Positions 1-9,016 are shown, counted from the stretch's first letter. The stretch: 18,890 nucleotides of DNA from Rhodobacterales bacterium UBA5972 (GCA_002430125.1 DJBQ01000041.1:1-18890); one strand, 5' to 3'. The notes: generated by a model not told the origin, from the letters alone. Numbers and translations are program-made.

Positions 1-375
1 ACAAAGTCTGTTTTGGGTGAACTGCCAGACGCGATTGCGGTGTTTTCTCCGGCAAATGAACTGGTGATTTCAAATACCGCGTTTGCAAGTTTGTGGGGCG
101 TTGATCCCGGATCGATGGTGGCGAGAATGGATTTTCGCGACGTAAAAACATTGTGGTTGGACCATTGTAGCGACGCGAGCGCCCTTGAACACATGCTGCT
201 AAGTCCGGCGCCAAAATTCGGGGAGTGCCAGGAAATTGGTACGATTCAGCACGAATCCGGGAAAAGTTACACCGTAACGCTTGGCGGCCTTGCGCGGGGC
301 GCCGCGATTTGTACCTTTCAACTTATAAGCCAAAAGCCCACCGCGCACGAAAAGCGTGTTCTGCTGGAGGCCTGA
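1..375 (+). CDS. PAS-domain protein, C-terminal part (sensor kinase relative lacking the kinase)
   Basis: The reading frame is open from the first base, so the 5' end lies outside the window; 124 residues are visible, ending in TGA at 373-375. The start of the fragment (LPDAIAVFSPANELVISN) followed by TAFASLWGVDP is a classic PAS fold opening, and the stretch ending AAICTFQLIS is its last strand. In Rhodobacterales, as I recall, the gene before tsaE is a large sensor histidine kinase in which such a PAS domain leads directly into HisKA and HATPase_c domains. Here the protein stops about 15 residues after the PAS domain, where the kinase linker would begin, and only 52 bases separate it from tsaE, so no kinase can follow. 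It is either a signalling protein that lost its kinase or a decaying gene. The PAS call is good; the kinase ancestry is inference from gene position and similarity. Confidence 0.6.
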   Translation, partial: TKSVLGELPDAIAVFSPANELVISNTAFASLWGVDPGSMVARMDFRDVKTLWLDHCSDASALEHMLLSPAPKFGECQEIGTIQHESGKSYTVTLGGLARGAAICTFQLISQKPTAHEKRVLLEA

Positions 376-390
376 ATTTGACATCTGAAC

Positions 391-412
391 CCTTGCGGGA
401 ATAGGCGCAAGG
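391..412. repeat. Small inverted repeat between the PAS gene and tsaE
   Basis: CCTTGCG (391-397) and CGCAAGG (406-412) form a perfect 7-bp stem around an 8-base loop. No T-run follows, so it is not a standard intrinsic terminator. It lies 15 bases before the tsaE ATG and could affect tsaE translation or simply be chance. Confidence 0.35.
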
Positions 413-427
413 CGTCATTGATTGGCA

Positions 428-940
428 ATGGTTGGCCCGCATTTTCAAACTTGGACACATACATTGCGCAACATAGACAGCGTTGCGAGTACTAATTTGG
501 CACATAAATTGAAACCCGGCTTTAACGCCGGAGATGTGGTTTTGCTTTCCGGCCCGATCGGAAGCGGAAAAAGCCATTTTGCCCGGTCGCTGATCCTATC
601 GTTGTTAGCAGATCATGGACAAGTCGAAGATATACCTTCGCCAACTTTTACTCTGGTACAGACCTACTTGGCAGGCGATCTTGAGATTTGGCACAGCGAC
701 CTTTACCGTTTAAGCTTGTTGGATGAAGTGTTGGAATTGGGCCTTTTAGACGCCTTCACGACCGCGTTATGCCTTGTCGAGTGGCCAGATCGCCTTGGCA
801 GTGCGGCGCCTGATGACGGGTTAAAGCTTGAGTTTTTATTGGCGAAAGACCCCGAAATGCGGCATTTAACATTTTCCGCGCAAGACCCAAAATGGAATTG
901 GGTAAAAGGCGTTTTGAATAAGGTAAATCTTTGTGACTGA
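428..940 (+). CDS. tsaE: tRNA threonylcarbamoyladenosine biosynthesis ATPase TsaE
   Basis: TsaE is the P-loop ATPase that works with TsaB and TsaD to make t6A37 on ANN-decoding tRNAs in the cytoplasm. The 170-residue product has the Walker A loop GPIGSGKS at about residues 42-49, the family segment PSPTFTL at 70-76, SDLYRL with the Walker B-like Asp91, and LVEWPDRL with Glu118. Length matches the family (about 150-170). I chose ATG at 428; an in-frame TTG at 422 would add only two residues, and no clear Shine-Dalgarno decides between them. Its stop overlaps the GTG start of the next gene by 8 bases, so it is translationally linked to amgK. Co-location with amgK and murU is common in Proteobacteria. 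Identification is firm. Confidence 0.93.
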   Translation: MVGPHFQTWTHTLRNIDSVASTNLAHKLKPGFNAGDVVLLSGPIGSGKSHFARSLILSLLADHGQVEDIPSPTFTLVQTYLAGDLEIWHSDLYRLSLLDEVLELGLLDAFTTALCLVEWPDRLGSAAPDDGLKLEFLLAKDPEMRHLTFSAQDPKWNWVKGVLNKVNLCD

Positions 941-1949
941 TCGCACGGAAACGATTGAATCCTTCATCTGCGATGCCGGTTGGCAATTTGCAGTCCGATC
1001 GTCACTGGCTGGAGATGCGTCGCCCCGTCGATACGATCGGCTAAGACGCGGAACTCCACCTTATCAAGCCGTTCTTATGGATGCGCCGAAAGAAACAGGC
1101 GAGAGTGTCATACCCTTTTTGACCGTCGGTTCGTATCTTTTGAAACAAGGATTCAGTGCCCCGGAAATATATGCGCAGGACATTCAAAACGGACTGATAT
1201 TGCTTGAAGATATGGGCGACGATCTGCTGGCACGGGTTTGCGCCCAAGACCCAGAGCTTGAGCGCCTGACTTATAGTGCTTCTGTCGGCACACTGGTGGC
1301 TTTGCAAAATTGCAAGCTGCTGCCCGATGTCCCCGCCTATGACACAGATGTTTACCTGCGCGAGGCAAATCTTTTGACGGACTGGTATCTGCCTGCAGCC
1401 ACCGGTGAACCTGTTGGCGCCGTTAAACAGGCAGAGTATTCAGACCTAATTGGTCGGGCTTGCGCAGGTATTGCTGCGCAAAAGCCTTGTCTGGTTTTAC
1501 GCGACTATCATGCTGAAAACCTGCTGTGGTTACCGCTTCGAAAAGACGCGCGGCGCATCGCGTTGCTTGACTTTCAGGACGCGTTGATTGGGCATCCTGC
1601 CTATGATCTTGTGTCGCTATTGGAAGACGCGAGACGGGATACCACGACGACGTTACGGCATGAAATGATTGATAGGTACCTGAACGCCACTGGCCATAAT
1701 CGGACATCTTTCATGCGTGCCTACGCGACGTTAGGTGCGCAGCGAAATCTGAAAATAATTGGCATTTTCAGCAGGTTGTGCCTGCGGGATGGCAAATGTG
1801 GCTACCTTGATCTTATCCCAAGGGTCTGGGCGCATCTTCAAAATGACTTATCACATCCGGACCTGTCCGATTTACGCAAATGGGTAATCAACAACGTGCC
1901 TCCACCGGTTCGGCAGACACTTTCGCAGATCAGAGATCGGTTGTCATGA
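933..1949 (+). CDS. amgK: N-acetylmuramate/N-acetylglucosamine anomeric kinase (aminoglycoside phosphotransferase fold)
   Basis: AmgK phosphorylates the anomeric hydroxyl of MurNAc (and GlcNAc), the first step of the MurU recycling route that returns cell-wall sugars to UDP-MurNAc and bypasses de novo synthesis and fosfomycin-sensitive MurA. The 338-residue protein has the APH/choline-kinase signature LRDYHAENLLWL, with catalytic Asp191, His193 and Asn196, followed by the metal-binding LLDFQDA with Asp213. The N-lobe shows VLMDAP and LILLEDMGDD. The start is GTG at 933, forced by the 8-base overlap with tsaE (GTGACTGA). The stop overlaps the murU ATG by 4 bases. Many annotations call this only an aminoglycoside phosphotransferase; position directly before murU supports AmgK. 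No sign of damage. Confidence 0.9.
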   Translation: MTDRTETIESFICDAGWQFAVRSSLAGDASPRRYDRLRRGTPPYQAVLMDAPKETGESVIPFLTVGSYLLKQGFSAPEIYAQDIQNGLILLEDMGDDLLARVCAQDPELERLTYSASVGTLVALQNCKLLPDVPAYDTDVYLREANLLTDWYLPAATGEPVGAVKQAEYSDLIGRACAGIAAQKPCLVLRDYHAENLLWLPLRKDARRIALLDFQDALIGHPAYDLVSLLEDARRDTTTTLRHEMIDRYLNATGHNRTSFMRAYATLGAQRNLKIIGIFSRLCLRDGKCGYLDLIPRVWAHLQNDLSHPDLSDLRKWVINNVPPPVRQTLSQIRDRLS

Positions 1950-2653
1950 CGCCGGATAGCATAATGATTTTTGCGGCTGGCCACGGCACAAGGATGCGTG
2001 AATTAACGCACTATAGGCCGAAACCATTGGTTCCTGTCGCGGGCGTGGCGATGATCGACCGCGCGCTTAATCTGGTCGATCAGGCAGGTATCAAAAATCG
2101 CGTGGTCAACATCCACTATTTGGGCGATATGCTAAAGGCGCACTTACTGGGCCGGGATCATCTGACCGTCGTCGAAGAACCGCGCGAGGCGTTGGAGACA
2201 GGCGGCGGATTGCGACATGCCCTGCCTTTTCTTGGGTCGGCACCGGTTTTCACAATGAACCCTGATGCAATTTGGACTGGCAAAAATCCATTGACGCAAC
2301 TTGCCCAGAAATGGCGGCCACGGGAAATGGATGCTCTGTTGTTGTTGTCCCCGATCAGCAAAGCAATCGGTCATGTTTTGGGTGGCGACTTTACGTCCGA
2401 CGCGAGGTACCGTTTACGGCGGGCCGAAAAGAACAACGGCGCCTCCTATGTTTACACGGGTGCGCAGATATTAAGAACCGACGGATTGGCGGAAGTGCCA
2501 TTTGAAAAGTTTTCGCTTAACCTGCTGTGGGACCAGATGATCGAACGCGGCCGACTGTTTGGATGTGTTCATGACGGCGACTGGATCAGCGTTGGTACGC
2601 CGGAGGCTGTGAAATTGGCCGAGGGCCACCTCAGTAAGACGTCCAATGTTTGA
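1946..2653 (+). CDS. murU: N-acetylmuramate alpha-1-phosphate uridylyltransferase MurU
   Basis: MurU transfers UMP to MurNAc-alpha-1-phosphate, giving UDP-MurNAc for new peptidoglycan, and uses the product of the preceding kinase. The 235-residue protein begins with the nucleotidyltransferase signature FAAGHGTRM (about 9-17) and RPKPLVPVAG with Lys26. It continues with the base-binding region LETGGGLRHAL, the metal-binding MNPDAIW, and WISVGTPE near the C-terminus. Length fits single-domain MurU rather than the longer GlmU or GalU types. The ATG at 1946 overlaps the amgK stop as ATGA; a longer in-frame extension back to 1880 would lie inside amgK and is unlikely. The 3' end overlaps addB by 8 bases. 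Confidence 0.9.
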   Translation: MTPDSIMIFAAGHGTRMRELTHYRPKPLVPVAGVAMIDRALNLVDQAGIKNRVVNIHYLGDMLKAHLLGRDHLTVVEEPREALETGGGLRHALPFLGSAPVFTMNPDAIWTGKNPLTQLAQKWRPREMDALLLLSPISKAIGHVLGGDFTSDARYRLRRAEKNNGASYVYTGAQILRTDGLAEVPFEKFSLNLLWDQMIERGRLFGCVHDGDWISVGTPEAVKLAEGHLSKTSNV

Positions 2654-5588
2654 TCAGGCGGAAAGACGGGTTTTTGCATTGCCACCGGGGTGTGATTTTT
2701 CGAGCGCCTTCCTGAATGGCCTGTATCATCGCCTGCAAGGCCAACCACCCGAAGCACTGGCAAGGGTCGAGGTGTTTGTTAACACCCACCGCACCCGTCG
2801 GCGCTTGCTGGAATTGTTGCAATCGGGGCCGGCAAGGTTGCTGCCACGTATCCGTGTCATTACCGATCTTTCCAATGATCCGATCGTTGGCTTAGACCTC
2901 CCTCAGCCAGTTTCTGCGCTGCGTCGGCGGTTGGAACTAAGTCAGATGATTGCGGCTTTGCTTGAAAAAGAGCCGGATCTCGCCCCACCTAACGCAATGT
3001 TTGATTTGGCGGATTCACTGGCCGGACTGATGGATGAAATGCATGGCGAAGGCGTGGCGGTTGAACGGGTTCTTGATCTGGAGATTTCGTCCGACTTTTC
3101 GGCGCATTGGGGCCGTAGCCTGACATTCCTGAATATCCTGCGACCGTTTTTTTCGGATGAGTCCGAACCCGACAACGACGCGCGACAGCGCATGGTGGTC
3201 GAGCATCTATCACAGCATTGGACTGAAAATCCGCCGACGCATCCTGTCATTGTGGCGGGTTCTACAGGGTCGCGAGGCGCAACCGCATTGTTCATGCAGG
3301 CAGTAACGGCACTCCCTCAAGGTGCCGTTGTATTGCCCGGTTTTGACTTTGATCTGCCAATATCTGTCTGGCCGTCATTTGCCGATCCAATGAACAGCGC
3401 AGACCATCCGCAAGCCGGATTTTACAAGCTACTTGGTACGCTAAAATGTGACCTGACTAATGTTCGTCCCTGGAGCGACGCGCGACCGTCCAACGTGGCA
3501 AGAAACCGGTTGGTGTCACTGGCGTTGCGCCCGGCGCCGGTCACCGACCAGTGGTTAATCGAAGGCCCAAATCTTGCGGACATCAAAGGCGCGACCGCTA
3601 AGATGAGCCTGCTTGAAGCCCCAACGCAACGCGACGAGGCAATGGCCATCGCACTACGTCTGCGTGCGGCCGCTGAGTTGGGCCAAAAAGCCACGCTGAT
3701 ATCGCCAGACAGAAATTTAACGCGACAAGTCACCGCCGCGTTGAAACGCTGGGACATATTGCCGGATGACAGTGCCGGCCGACCCTTGCCACTGACCCCG
3801 CCCGGAGTTTTTCTGCGTATGGTCAGCAATGCAATCGGCCAAAGACTTACATCCGAAACCTTGCTTATCCTGCTGAAACATCCGCTGACTCACACTGGCG
3901 GTAGGCGAGGTCAGCATTTGTTGTGGAGCCGGGATCTGGAGTTGGAAAAACTTCGCGGCGGATCACCTTTTGTGAACTTTCAGGACCTGTCGGAATGGGC
4001 AAAGTCGCGACAGGATTCGGATAAATTATCGATATGGATTAACTGGTTAGAAGGCTGTTTTAATTCAATAGATCAAATTCAGACCCTCGACCTTTCAGAC
4101 ATGGTTGCCATTCACAGAAAGTGCGCCGAAACCCTGGCGGCGGGTGCGTTGGGCAACGTTTCAGAAAGCGAGCTATGGCAGATGGAAACTGGCAATAAAG
4201 CCGCGCAAGTCTTCGCAGATCTTGAAGAAAACTCTGATGTCGGTGGAAGGGTTTCACCTTCTGTCTATTCTGCACTTTTCCGGTCAGTACTTAACCGCGC
4301 GGAAGTGCGTGAAACAGTTCAAGCGCATCCGTTGATTACAATTTGGGGCACCCTGGAAGCGCGGGTACAGGGTGCGGATGTCGTGATTCTGGGCGGGTTG
4401 AACGATGGAGTTTGGCCCAGCCTTCCATCGCCGGACCCATGGTTAAACCGAAAAATGCGCTATGATGCCGGGTTATTACTGCCTGAGCGGCGGATTGGGC
4501 TGTCTGCCCACGATTTTCAGCTGGCTATCGCCGCGCCCGAGGTGGTGTTAACGCGGGCTGCCCGTATTGGTGATGCGCCAGCCGTTGCATCGCGTTGGTT
4601 GATAAGGCTGACTAATTTGTTAGCCGGAATCGGAGAGGCCGGTCAGGTTGCGCTTGGGTCTATGCAAGACCGCGGGCAATATTGGTTGGATGTCGCAACC
4701 AAGCTGGAACAACCTGAATTCAGCCTGCCACTGGCCCAACGCCCGTCGCCGCGGCTGCCCGACGCTTTGCATCCGCGCAAATTGTCGGTGACGCGAATTC
4801 GAACGCTGGTGCGTGACCCCTATGCGATTTACGCGCAGTATGTTTTGAAACTTAGAAAACTTGACCCGGTACGTCGCGAACCAGATGCAATGTTGCGCGG
4901 TCAGGCAATCCACAGCGTGATGCAGGAGTTCATTCAGTCCACGCTTGCTGATCTGCAAGATGACGCCACCGAGAAACTGCTGGAAATCGCGACCCGGATT
5001 TTTGAGGCCGAAGTGCCATGGCCCGCAACCAAGCGAATGTGGCTGGCAAGGCTGGCGCGCATTGCCGAGAAATTTGTGCGCGATGAGAAATCACGGCGTA
5101 CAAATTCGACACCAATTGCTTTTGAGGTAAAGGGTGTGTTGCAGATGCCGCTGCCTGATTTCACCCTCACGGGAACTGCCGACCGAATTGATCGTCACAC
5201 TGACGGCAGCGTGGTCATTTATGACTATAAAAGCGGCAGTGTTCCCAGCGACGCGCAGGTCAGAGAGTTTGACAAACAACTGCCGCTGGAAGGTGCCATT
5301 GCACAAGCTGGCGGATTTGTAGATTTGCCGCCTCTCGGTGTTTCCGACCTTGTATACATAGGGTTGGGCAGTGGCGCCAAAACGTCTTCGGTCAAACTCG
5401 ACGACGATTTGATCAACCAAACTTGGGAAGAGTTGGGAAAGCTGATCGCGGCATACCGGACCGGCAAAGTTGGATACACCGCCAGGGCGCGAGTGGAATT
5501 GCTCACGGATGCCGGTGATTATGATCACCTTTCACGGTTTGGCGAATGGGAAGACAGTGTCGCGGCAATTCCCGAGGACGTAACATGA
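2646..5588 (+). CDS. addB: Double-strand break repair protein AddB
   Basis: AddB is the second subunit of the AddAB helicase-nuclease, which resects double-strand breaks and loads RecA. The 980-residue product matches the alphaproteobacterial type. The N-terminal region, where B. subtilis AddB has a Walker A loop, reads LPPGCDFSSAF and lacks GKT, so it should not hydrolyse ATP as a helicase motor. The C-terminal RecB-type nuclease is present: GQAIHSVMQEF, then GTADRID at about 843-849 and VVIYDYKSG with Asp860 and Lys862. The four cysteines seen all lie in the N-terminal half, so the Fe-S staple known from B. subtilis AddB appears absent. ATG at 2646 overlaps the murU stop (ATGTTTGA), and its own stop overlaps the addA ATG by 4 bases. 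Confidence 0.93.
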   Translation: MFDQAERRVFALPPGCDFSSAFLNGLYHRLQGQPPEALARVEVFVNTHRTRRRLLELLQSGPARLLPRIRVITDLSNDPIVGLDLPQPVSALRRRLELSQMIAALLEKEPDLAPPNAMFDLADSLAGLMDEMHGEGVAVERVLDLEISSDFSAHWGRSLTFLNILRPFFSDESEPDNDARQRMVVEHLSQHWTENPPTHPVIVAGSTGSRGATALFMQAVTALPQGAVVLPGFDFDLPISVWPSFADPMNSADHPQAGFYKLLGTLKCDLTNVRPWSDARPSNVARNRLVSLALRPAPVTDQWLIEGPNLADIKGATAKMSLLEAPTQRDEAMAIALRLRAAAELGQKATLISPDRNLTRQVTAALKRWDILPDDSAGRPLPLTPPGVFLRMVSNAIGQRLTSETLLILLKHPLTHTGGRRGQHLLWSRDLELEKLRGGSPFVNFQDLSEWAKSRQDSDKLSIWINWLEGCFNSIDQIQTLDLSDMVAIHRKCAETLAAGALGNVSESELWQMETGNKAAQVFADLEENSDVGGRVSPSVYSALFRSVLNRAEVRETVQAHPLITIWGTLEARVQGADVVILGGLNDGVWPSLPSPDPWLNRKMRYDAGLLLPERRIGLSAHDFQLAIAAPEVVLTRAARIGDAPAVASRWLIRLTNLLAGIGEAGQVALGSMQDRGQYWLDVATKLEQPEFSLPLAQRPSPRLPDALHPRKLSVTRIRTLVRDPYAIYAQYVLKLRKLDPVRREPDAMLRGQAIHSVMQEFIQSTLADLQDDATEKLLEIATRIFEAEVPWPATKRMWLARLARIAEKFVRDEKSRRTNSTPIAFEVKGVLQMPLPDFTLTGTADRIDRHTDGSVVIYDYKSGSVPSDAQVREFDKQLPLEGAIAQAGGFVDLPPLGVSDLVYIGLGSGAKTSSVKLDDDLINQTWEELGKLIAAYRTGKVGYTARARVELLTDAGDYDHLSRFGEWEDSVAAIPEDVT

Positions 5589-8500
5589 TGCCCGCGAACG
5601 ACGCCACTTCCGCTCAGATTCAAGCGGCTGACCCCGGCCTTTCGACATGGGTTTCGGCAAATGCCGGGTCTGGCAAAACGCGGGTCCTTACCGACCGAGT
5701 GGCACGCTTGCTGCTGCGGGAAACCCCGCCGCAACGAATTTTGTGCCTGACCTATACCAAGGCTGCCGCCTCGCATATGCAAATTCAGTTGTTCGAGCGG
5801 TTGGGCAAATGGGCGATGCTGCCCGACGCCGAATTGCGCAGCAATCTCAACGAATTGGGGGAAAGTTCCAAGGCGCTATCGAGCGAAGATTTGCGCCGGG
5901 CGCGTACGTTGTTTGCGCGTGCGCTGGAGACACCCGGAGGGTTGAAGATCCAGACGATCCATTCCTTTTGCGCCGCTTTGTTAAGGCGTTTTCCGGTCGA
6001 GGCAGGAGTGTCACCGCAGTTTCAGGAAATGGACGAGCGCAGCGGAAAAAGACTGCGGGCCGACATTCTTGAAGCATTGGCTGATCAAGCGGATCACACG
6101 GCATTTGATGGCATGGCAGCCTACCTATCAGGTGATGATACTGACAAATTCGTGCAAGAGATTGCCAAACAAAGGGATGCCTTTGCGCAGTCATACAGCA
6201 GGGCAGAAATTTGGCAGAAATTTGGATTAGCCGAGGGCTATGGAGCGTCAGATTATTTGGCGCAGGTGTTTCCGGAATGGACGGCAGAAGTTCTGGTTGA
6301 TTTGCAAAAGGCGCTGTTGACGGGTTCCCCCCGCGACACAGGGAATGCCGCTAAGCTCAGCCAGATCATCGGCGCGCAAATGAACATGGACACGGCTGAA
6401 TTCCTTGAGGATATGTTTGTATTTGGCCACAGCACCAATCAGCCGCACACAGCCAAACTGAAAAGCTTTCCTACGAAACCAACACGCGCGGCGCATCCCG
6501 ATCTGATGCAGGCAGTGGATCACTTAATGCTGGGGTTTGAGACCGCCAAACCTTTGCGTCAAGGCCTTGCCGCCGCCCAACGCGCCTGTGCTTTGCATCA
6601 ATTTGCCGCTGCTTTTCTGCCGGAATATGCCAACCGCAAACAAGCACAGGGCTGGCTTGATTTTGATGATTTGATCCTGAAAGCTCGCGCTTTGTTAACG
6701 GAATCCGGCATGGCGCAGTGGGTTTTGTTCAAGATGGACGGTGGTATCGACCATATTTTGGTGGATGAGGCACAGGATACCAGCCCGGAACAATGGGCGG
6801 TGATTTCCGAACTGGCCGAGGAATTTTCGGTCGGGCTTGGCGCGCGGGATGTCGAGCGAACGCTCTTTGTGGTGGGCGACGAGAAACAGTCGATCTATTC
6901 CTTTCAGGGCGCAGATCCGCATGCTTTTGATCGGATGCGTCAGCGCTTTGATCAACGCCTGAAAGATGCCGGGGATATGTTACAGCGAAAGGAACTGCTG
7001 TATTCGTTCAGGTCTTCGTCAGCTATTTTGCGGTTGGTTGATCAGGTTATGATTGACGTTCAGTCAGAACTTGCGACCACGGTAACGCACAGGGCGTTCC
7101 ACGAAAACCTACCGGGTCGGGTCGATCTTTGGCAATTTCTGGACAGATCCGAAAAGCCGGAAAAGCCGGTCTGGCATGACCCGGTTGATACACCTTCGGT
7201 CAATGATCCAAGCTTGGCATTGGCGCGCGAAATCGCTGCGCAAATCAAAAGTATTCTTGCGGCCAAAACTGTGATCCCGTCTACTAAAGGAGCGAGGCAA
7301 GTCCAACCCGGTGATTTTCTGATTTTGGTCCAACGGCGCTCGCCTTTGTTTCACCAGATCATCAGAGCGCTAAAGGCGGCAGAATTGCCGGTGGCGGGTG
7401 CTGATCGCTTGCGGGTCGGCGCGGAATTGGCGGTGCGCGACTTGACCGCTTTGATGTCGTTCCTAACAACGCCAGAGGATGACCTTTCCCTTGCAAGTGC
7501 TTTGCGCTCACCACTTTTTGGGTTTTCTGAACGAGATTTATTTCACCTGGCGCATGGTCGTAAGGGTTGGCTCTGGGCGGTTTTACGGAACCTAGACGAC
7601 GAGTTTCCGACCACATTGGCGGTTTTGAGGGACCTACGAAATCAGGCGGATTTTTTAAGGCCATATGAACTGCTGGAGCGTGTGCTGACCAAACACAAGG
7701 GTCGCGAAAACCTGATTGCGCGGCTGGGACGAGAGGCCGAGGAGGGGATTGACGCCCTGCTTGGGCAGGCGTTGGATTATGAAAGTATTGAACCGCCCAG
7801 CCTGACCGGCTTTCTGGGCTGGATGTCGACGGATGACAGCGACATCAAACGGCAAATGGATGCGAAGTCGCAGCAAATTCGAGTGATGACGGTACATGGC
7901 GCAAAGGGGTTGGAATCGCCGATCGTCATCTTGCCAGACACTGCCAAACGCAAGCCTTCACAAAGCAATGCGATTTTGCCGCTTGCTGATGGCTTCCCGG
8001 TTTGGAAACTGTCTGAAGCCGAAGCGCCTGACACAATGCTGGCAGCCTTGGAGGCACAAAAAACCGCGCAGATGGAAGAACGTATGCGGCTTTTGTACGT
8101 CGCTATGACGCGGGCTGAAAACTGGTTGATTGTGTGTGGCGCCGGGGATCGCGGTAAAGATCTGGAAAGTTGGTACAACCGGATCGAAGCAGCAATGGTG
8201 GAAACGCCGGCCAAACACTTTGACTTTGCTGCCGGGCAGGGCCGGCGGTACCAATCCACCAATTGGCAAGACGAAGACCCGGTCTTTTCGGAGCCAACCC
8301 AGACTGCCGAAGTTGTCCTGCCAGAATGGGTAAAGTCACCTGCGCCCACACCGCCACAACCTTTGACCCTGTTGTCGCCGTCTAATTTGGGGGGCGACAA
8401 GATTGTTGCGGGGGCAAGTGTTGGTTTGGACGAAGAGGCTGCAAAACGTCGCGGCGGCTTGATACATCTGCTGTTCGAACACTTGCCGCAAGTCGCGCCA

Positions 8501-8965
8501 AAGGGCCGCATGCGCGTGTCACAAAATCTTTTAGCCGGTCAAGCCACTAAGGATGAGCAGGCTGATTTACTGGCAGAAGTTCTGCAAACACTGGACAATC
8601 CCGATCTGGCATTTCTGTTTTCGCCCGAAACATTGGCCGAGGTTGGCATCAGCGCAGATTTCGCCGAGGCCCGGATTTTCGGATATATCGACAGGCTGGT
8701 GGTGACACCCGAACGAATCCTGGCGGTGGATTTCAAATCAAACGCTGACGTTCCGGCAAATACCGCGCAAGTGCCCGAAGGGATATTGCGCCAGATGGCG
8801 GCTTATGCAGTTGGACTGTCTGAAATTTGGCCGGATCGAAGGATCGAAACAGCGGTTTTGTGGACGAAACCGGCGCGGTTGATGCTGTTGCCAAACGATC
8901 TTGTTGCTGCTGCGCGACTAGACACACGGACCACGGCAGCAAGTCCACCGCTATCCGCGACATAA
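5585..8965 (+). CDS. addA: Double-strand break repair helicase-nuclease AddA
   Basis: AddA is the 3'-5' UvrD-like helicase and nuclease subunit that pairs with AddB. The 1126-residue protein shows the superfamily 1 motifs in order: Walker A SANAGSGKT (24-32), LTYTKAAASHM (Ia), IQTIHSFCAALLRRFP, motif II LVDEAQD (Asp394-Asp398), VVGDEKQSIYSFQGADP (III), YSFRSS (IV), VMTVHGAKGLE (V) and LLYVAMTRAE (VI). The C-terminal nuclease has GGLIHLLFEHLP, GYIDRL with Asp1036, and AVDFKSN with Asp1049 and Lys1051. All key residues look intact. The start ATG at 5585 overlaps the addB stop as ATGA; a second ATG immediately follows at 5588 and either could be used. The codons before 5585 lie inside addB and are not part of the gene. 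Confidence 0.95.
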   Translation: MMPANDATSAQIQAADPGLSTWVSANAGSGKTRVLTDRVARLLLRETPPQRILCLTYTKAAASHMQIQLFERLGKWAMLPDAELRSNLNELGESSKALSSEDLRRARTLFARALETPGGLKIQTIHSFCAALLRRFPVEAGVSPQFQEMDERSGKRLRADILEALADQADHTAFDGMAAYLSGDDTDKFVQEIAKQRDAFAQSYSRAEIWQKFGLAEGYGASDYLAQVFPEWTAEVLVDLQKALLTGSPRDTGNAAKLSQIIGAQMNMDTAEFLEDMFVFGHSTNQPHTAKLKSFPTKPTRAAHPDLMQAVDHLMLGFETAKPLRQGLAAAQRACALHQFAAAFLPEYANRKQAQGWLDFDDLILKARALLTESGMAQWVLFKMDGGIDHILVDEAQDTSPEQWAVISELAEEFSVGLGARDVERTLFVVGDEKQSIYSFQGADPHAFDRMRQRFDQRLKDAGDMLQRKELLYSFRSSSAILRLVDQVMIDVQSELATTVTHRAFHENLPGRVDLWQFLDRSEKPEKPVWHDPVDTPSVNDPSLALAREIAAQIKSILAAKTVIPSTKGARQVQPGDFLILVQRRSPLFHQIIRALKAAELPVAGADRLRVGAELAVRDLTALMSFLTTPEDDLSLASALRSPLFGFSERDLFHLAHGRKGWLWAVLRNLDDEFPTTLAVLRDLRNQADFLRPYELLERVLTKHKGRENLIARLGREAEEGIDALLGQALDYESIEPPSLTGFLGWMSTDDSDIKRQMDAKSQQIRVMTVHGAKGLESPIVILPDTAKRKPSQSNAILPLADGFPVWKLSEAEAPDTMLAALEAQKTAQMEERMRLLYVAMTRAENWLIVCGAGDRGKDLESWYNRIEAAMVETPAKHFDFAAGQGRRYQSTNWQDEDPVFSEPTQTAEVVLPEWVKSPAPTPPQPLTLLSPSNLGGDKIVAGASVGLDEEAAKRRGGLIHLLFEHLPQVAPKGRMRVSQNLLAGQATKDEQADLLAEVLQTLDNPDLAFLFSPETLAEVGISADFAEARIFGYIDRLVVTPERILAVDFKSNADVPANTAQVPEGILRQMAAYAVGLSEIWPDRRIETAVLWTKPARLMLLPNDLVAAARLDTRTTAASPPLSAT

Positions 8966-8987
8966 CATTACCGTGCGCCACTATATC

Positions 8988-9016
8988 TTGACGCTCCTAC
9001 CGGCCATACTTAGGTT
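8988..9016 (+). promoter_or_regulatory. Candidate sigma-70-type promoter for trxA
   Basis: TTGACG at 8988-8993 is followed after 17 bases by TAGGTT at 9011-9016, a fair match to the housekeeping -35 and -10 hexamers. It sits in the 89-base spacer between addA and trxA, about 40 bases before the trxA ATG. A separate promoter would make sense because thioredoxin is needed at far higher levels than AddAB. Pattern match only. Confidence 0.45.

Noticed and set aside
7151..7168. Tandem GAAAAGCCG repeat in addA
   Set aside because: Two 9-base copies in frame encode Glu-Lys-Pro twice in a linker region; ordinary low-complexity coding sequence.
7777..8511. 244-codon open frame on the - strand within addA
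   Set aside because: It lies wholly inside addA across the conserved helicase motifs V and VI. The antisense translation is Ser/Arg/Cys-rich and has no recognisable features.
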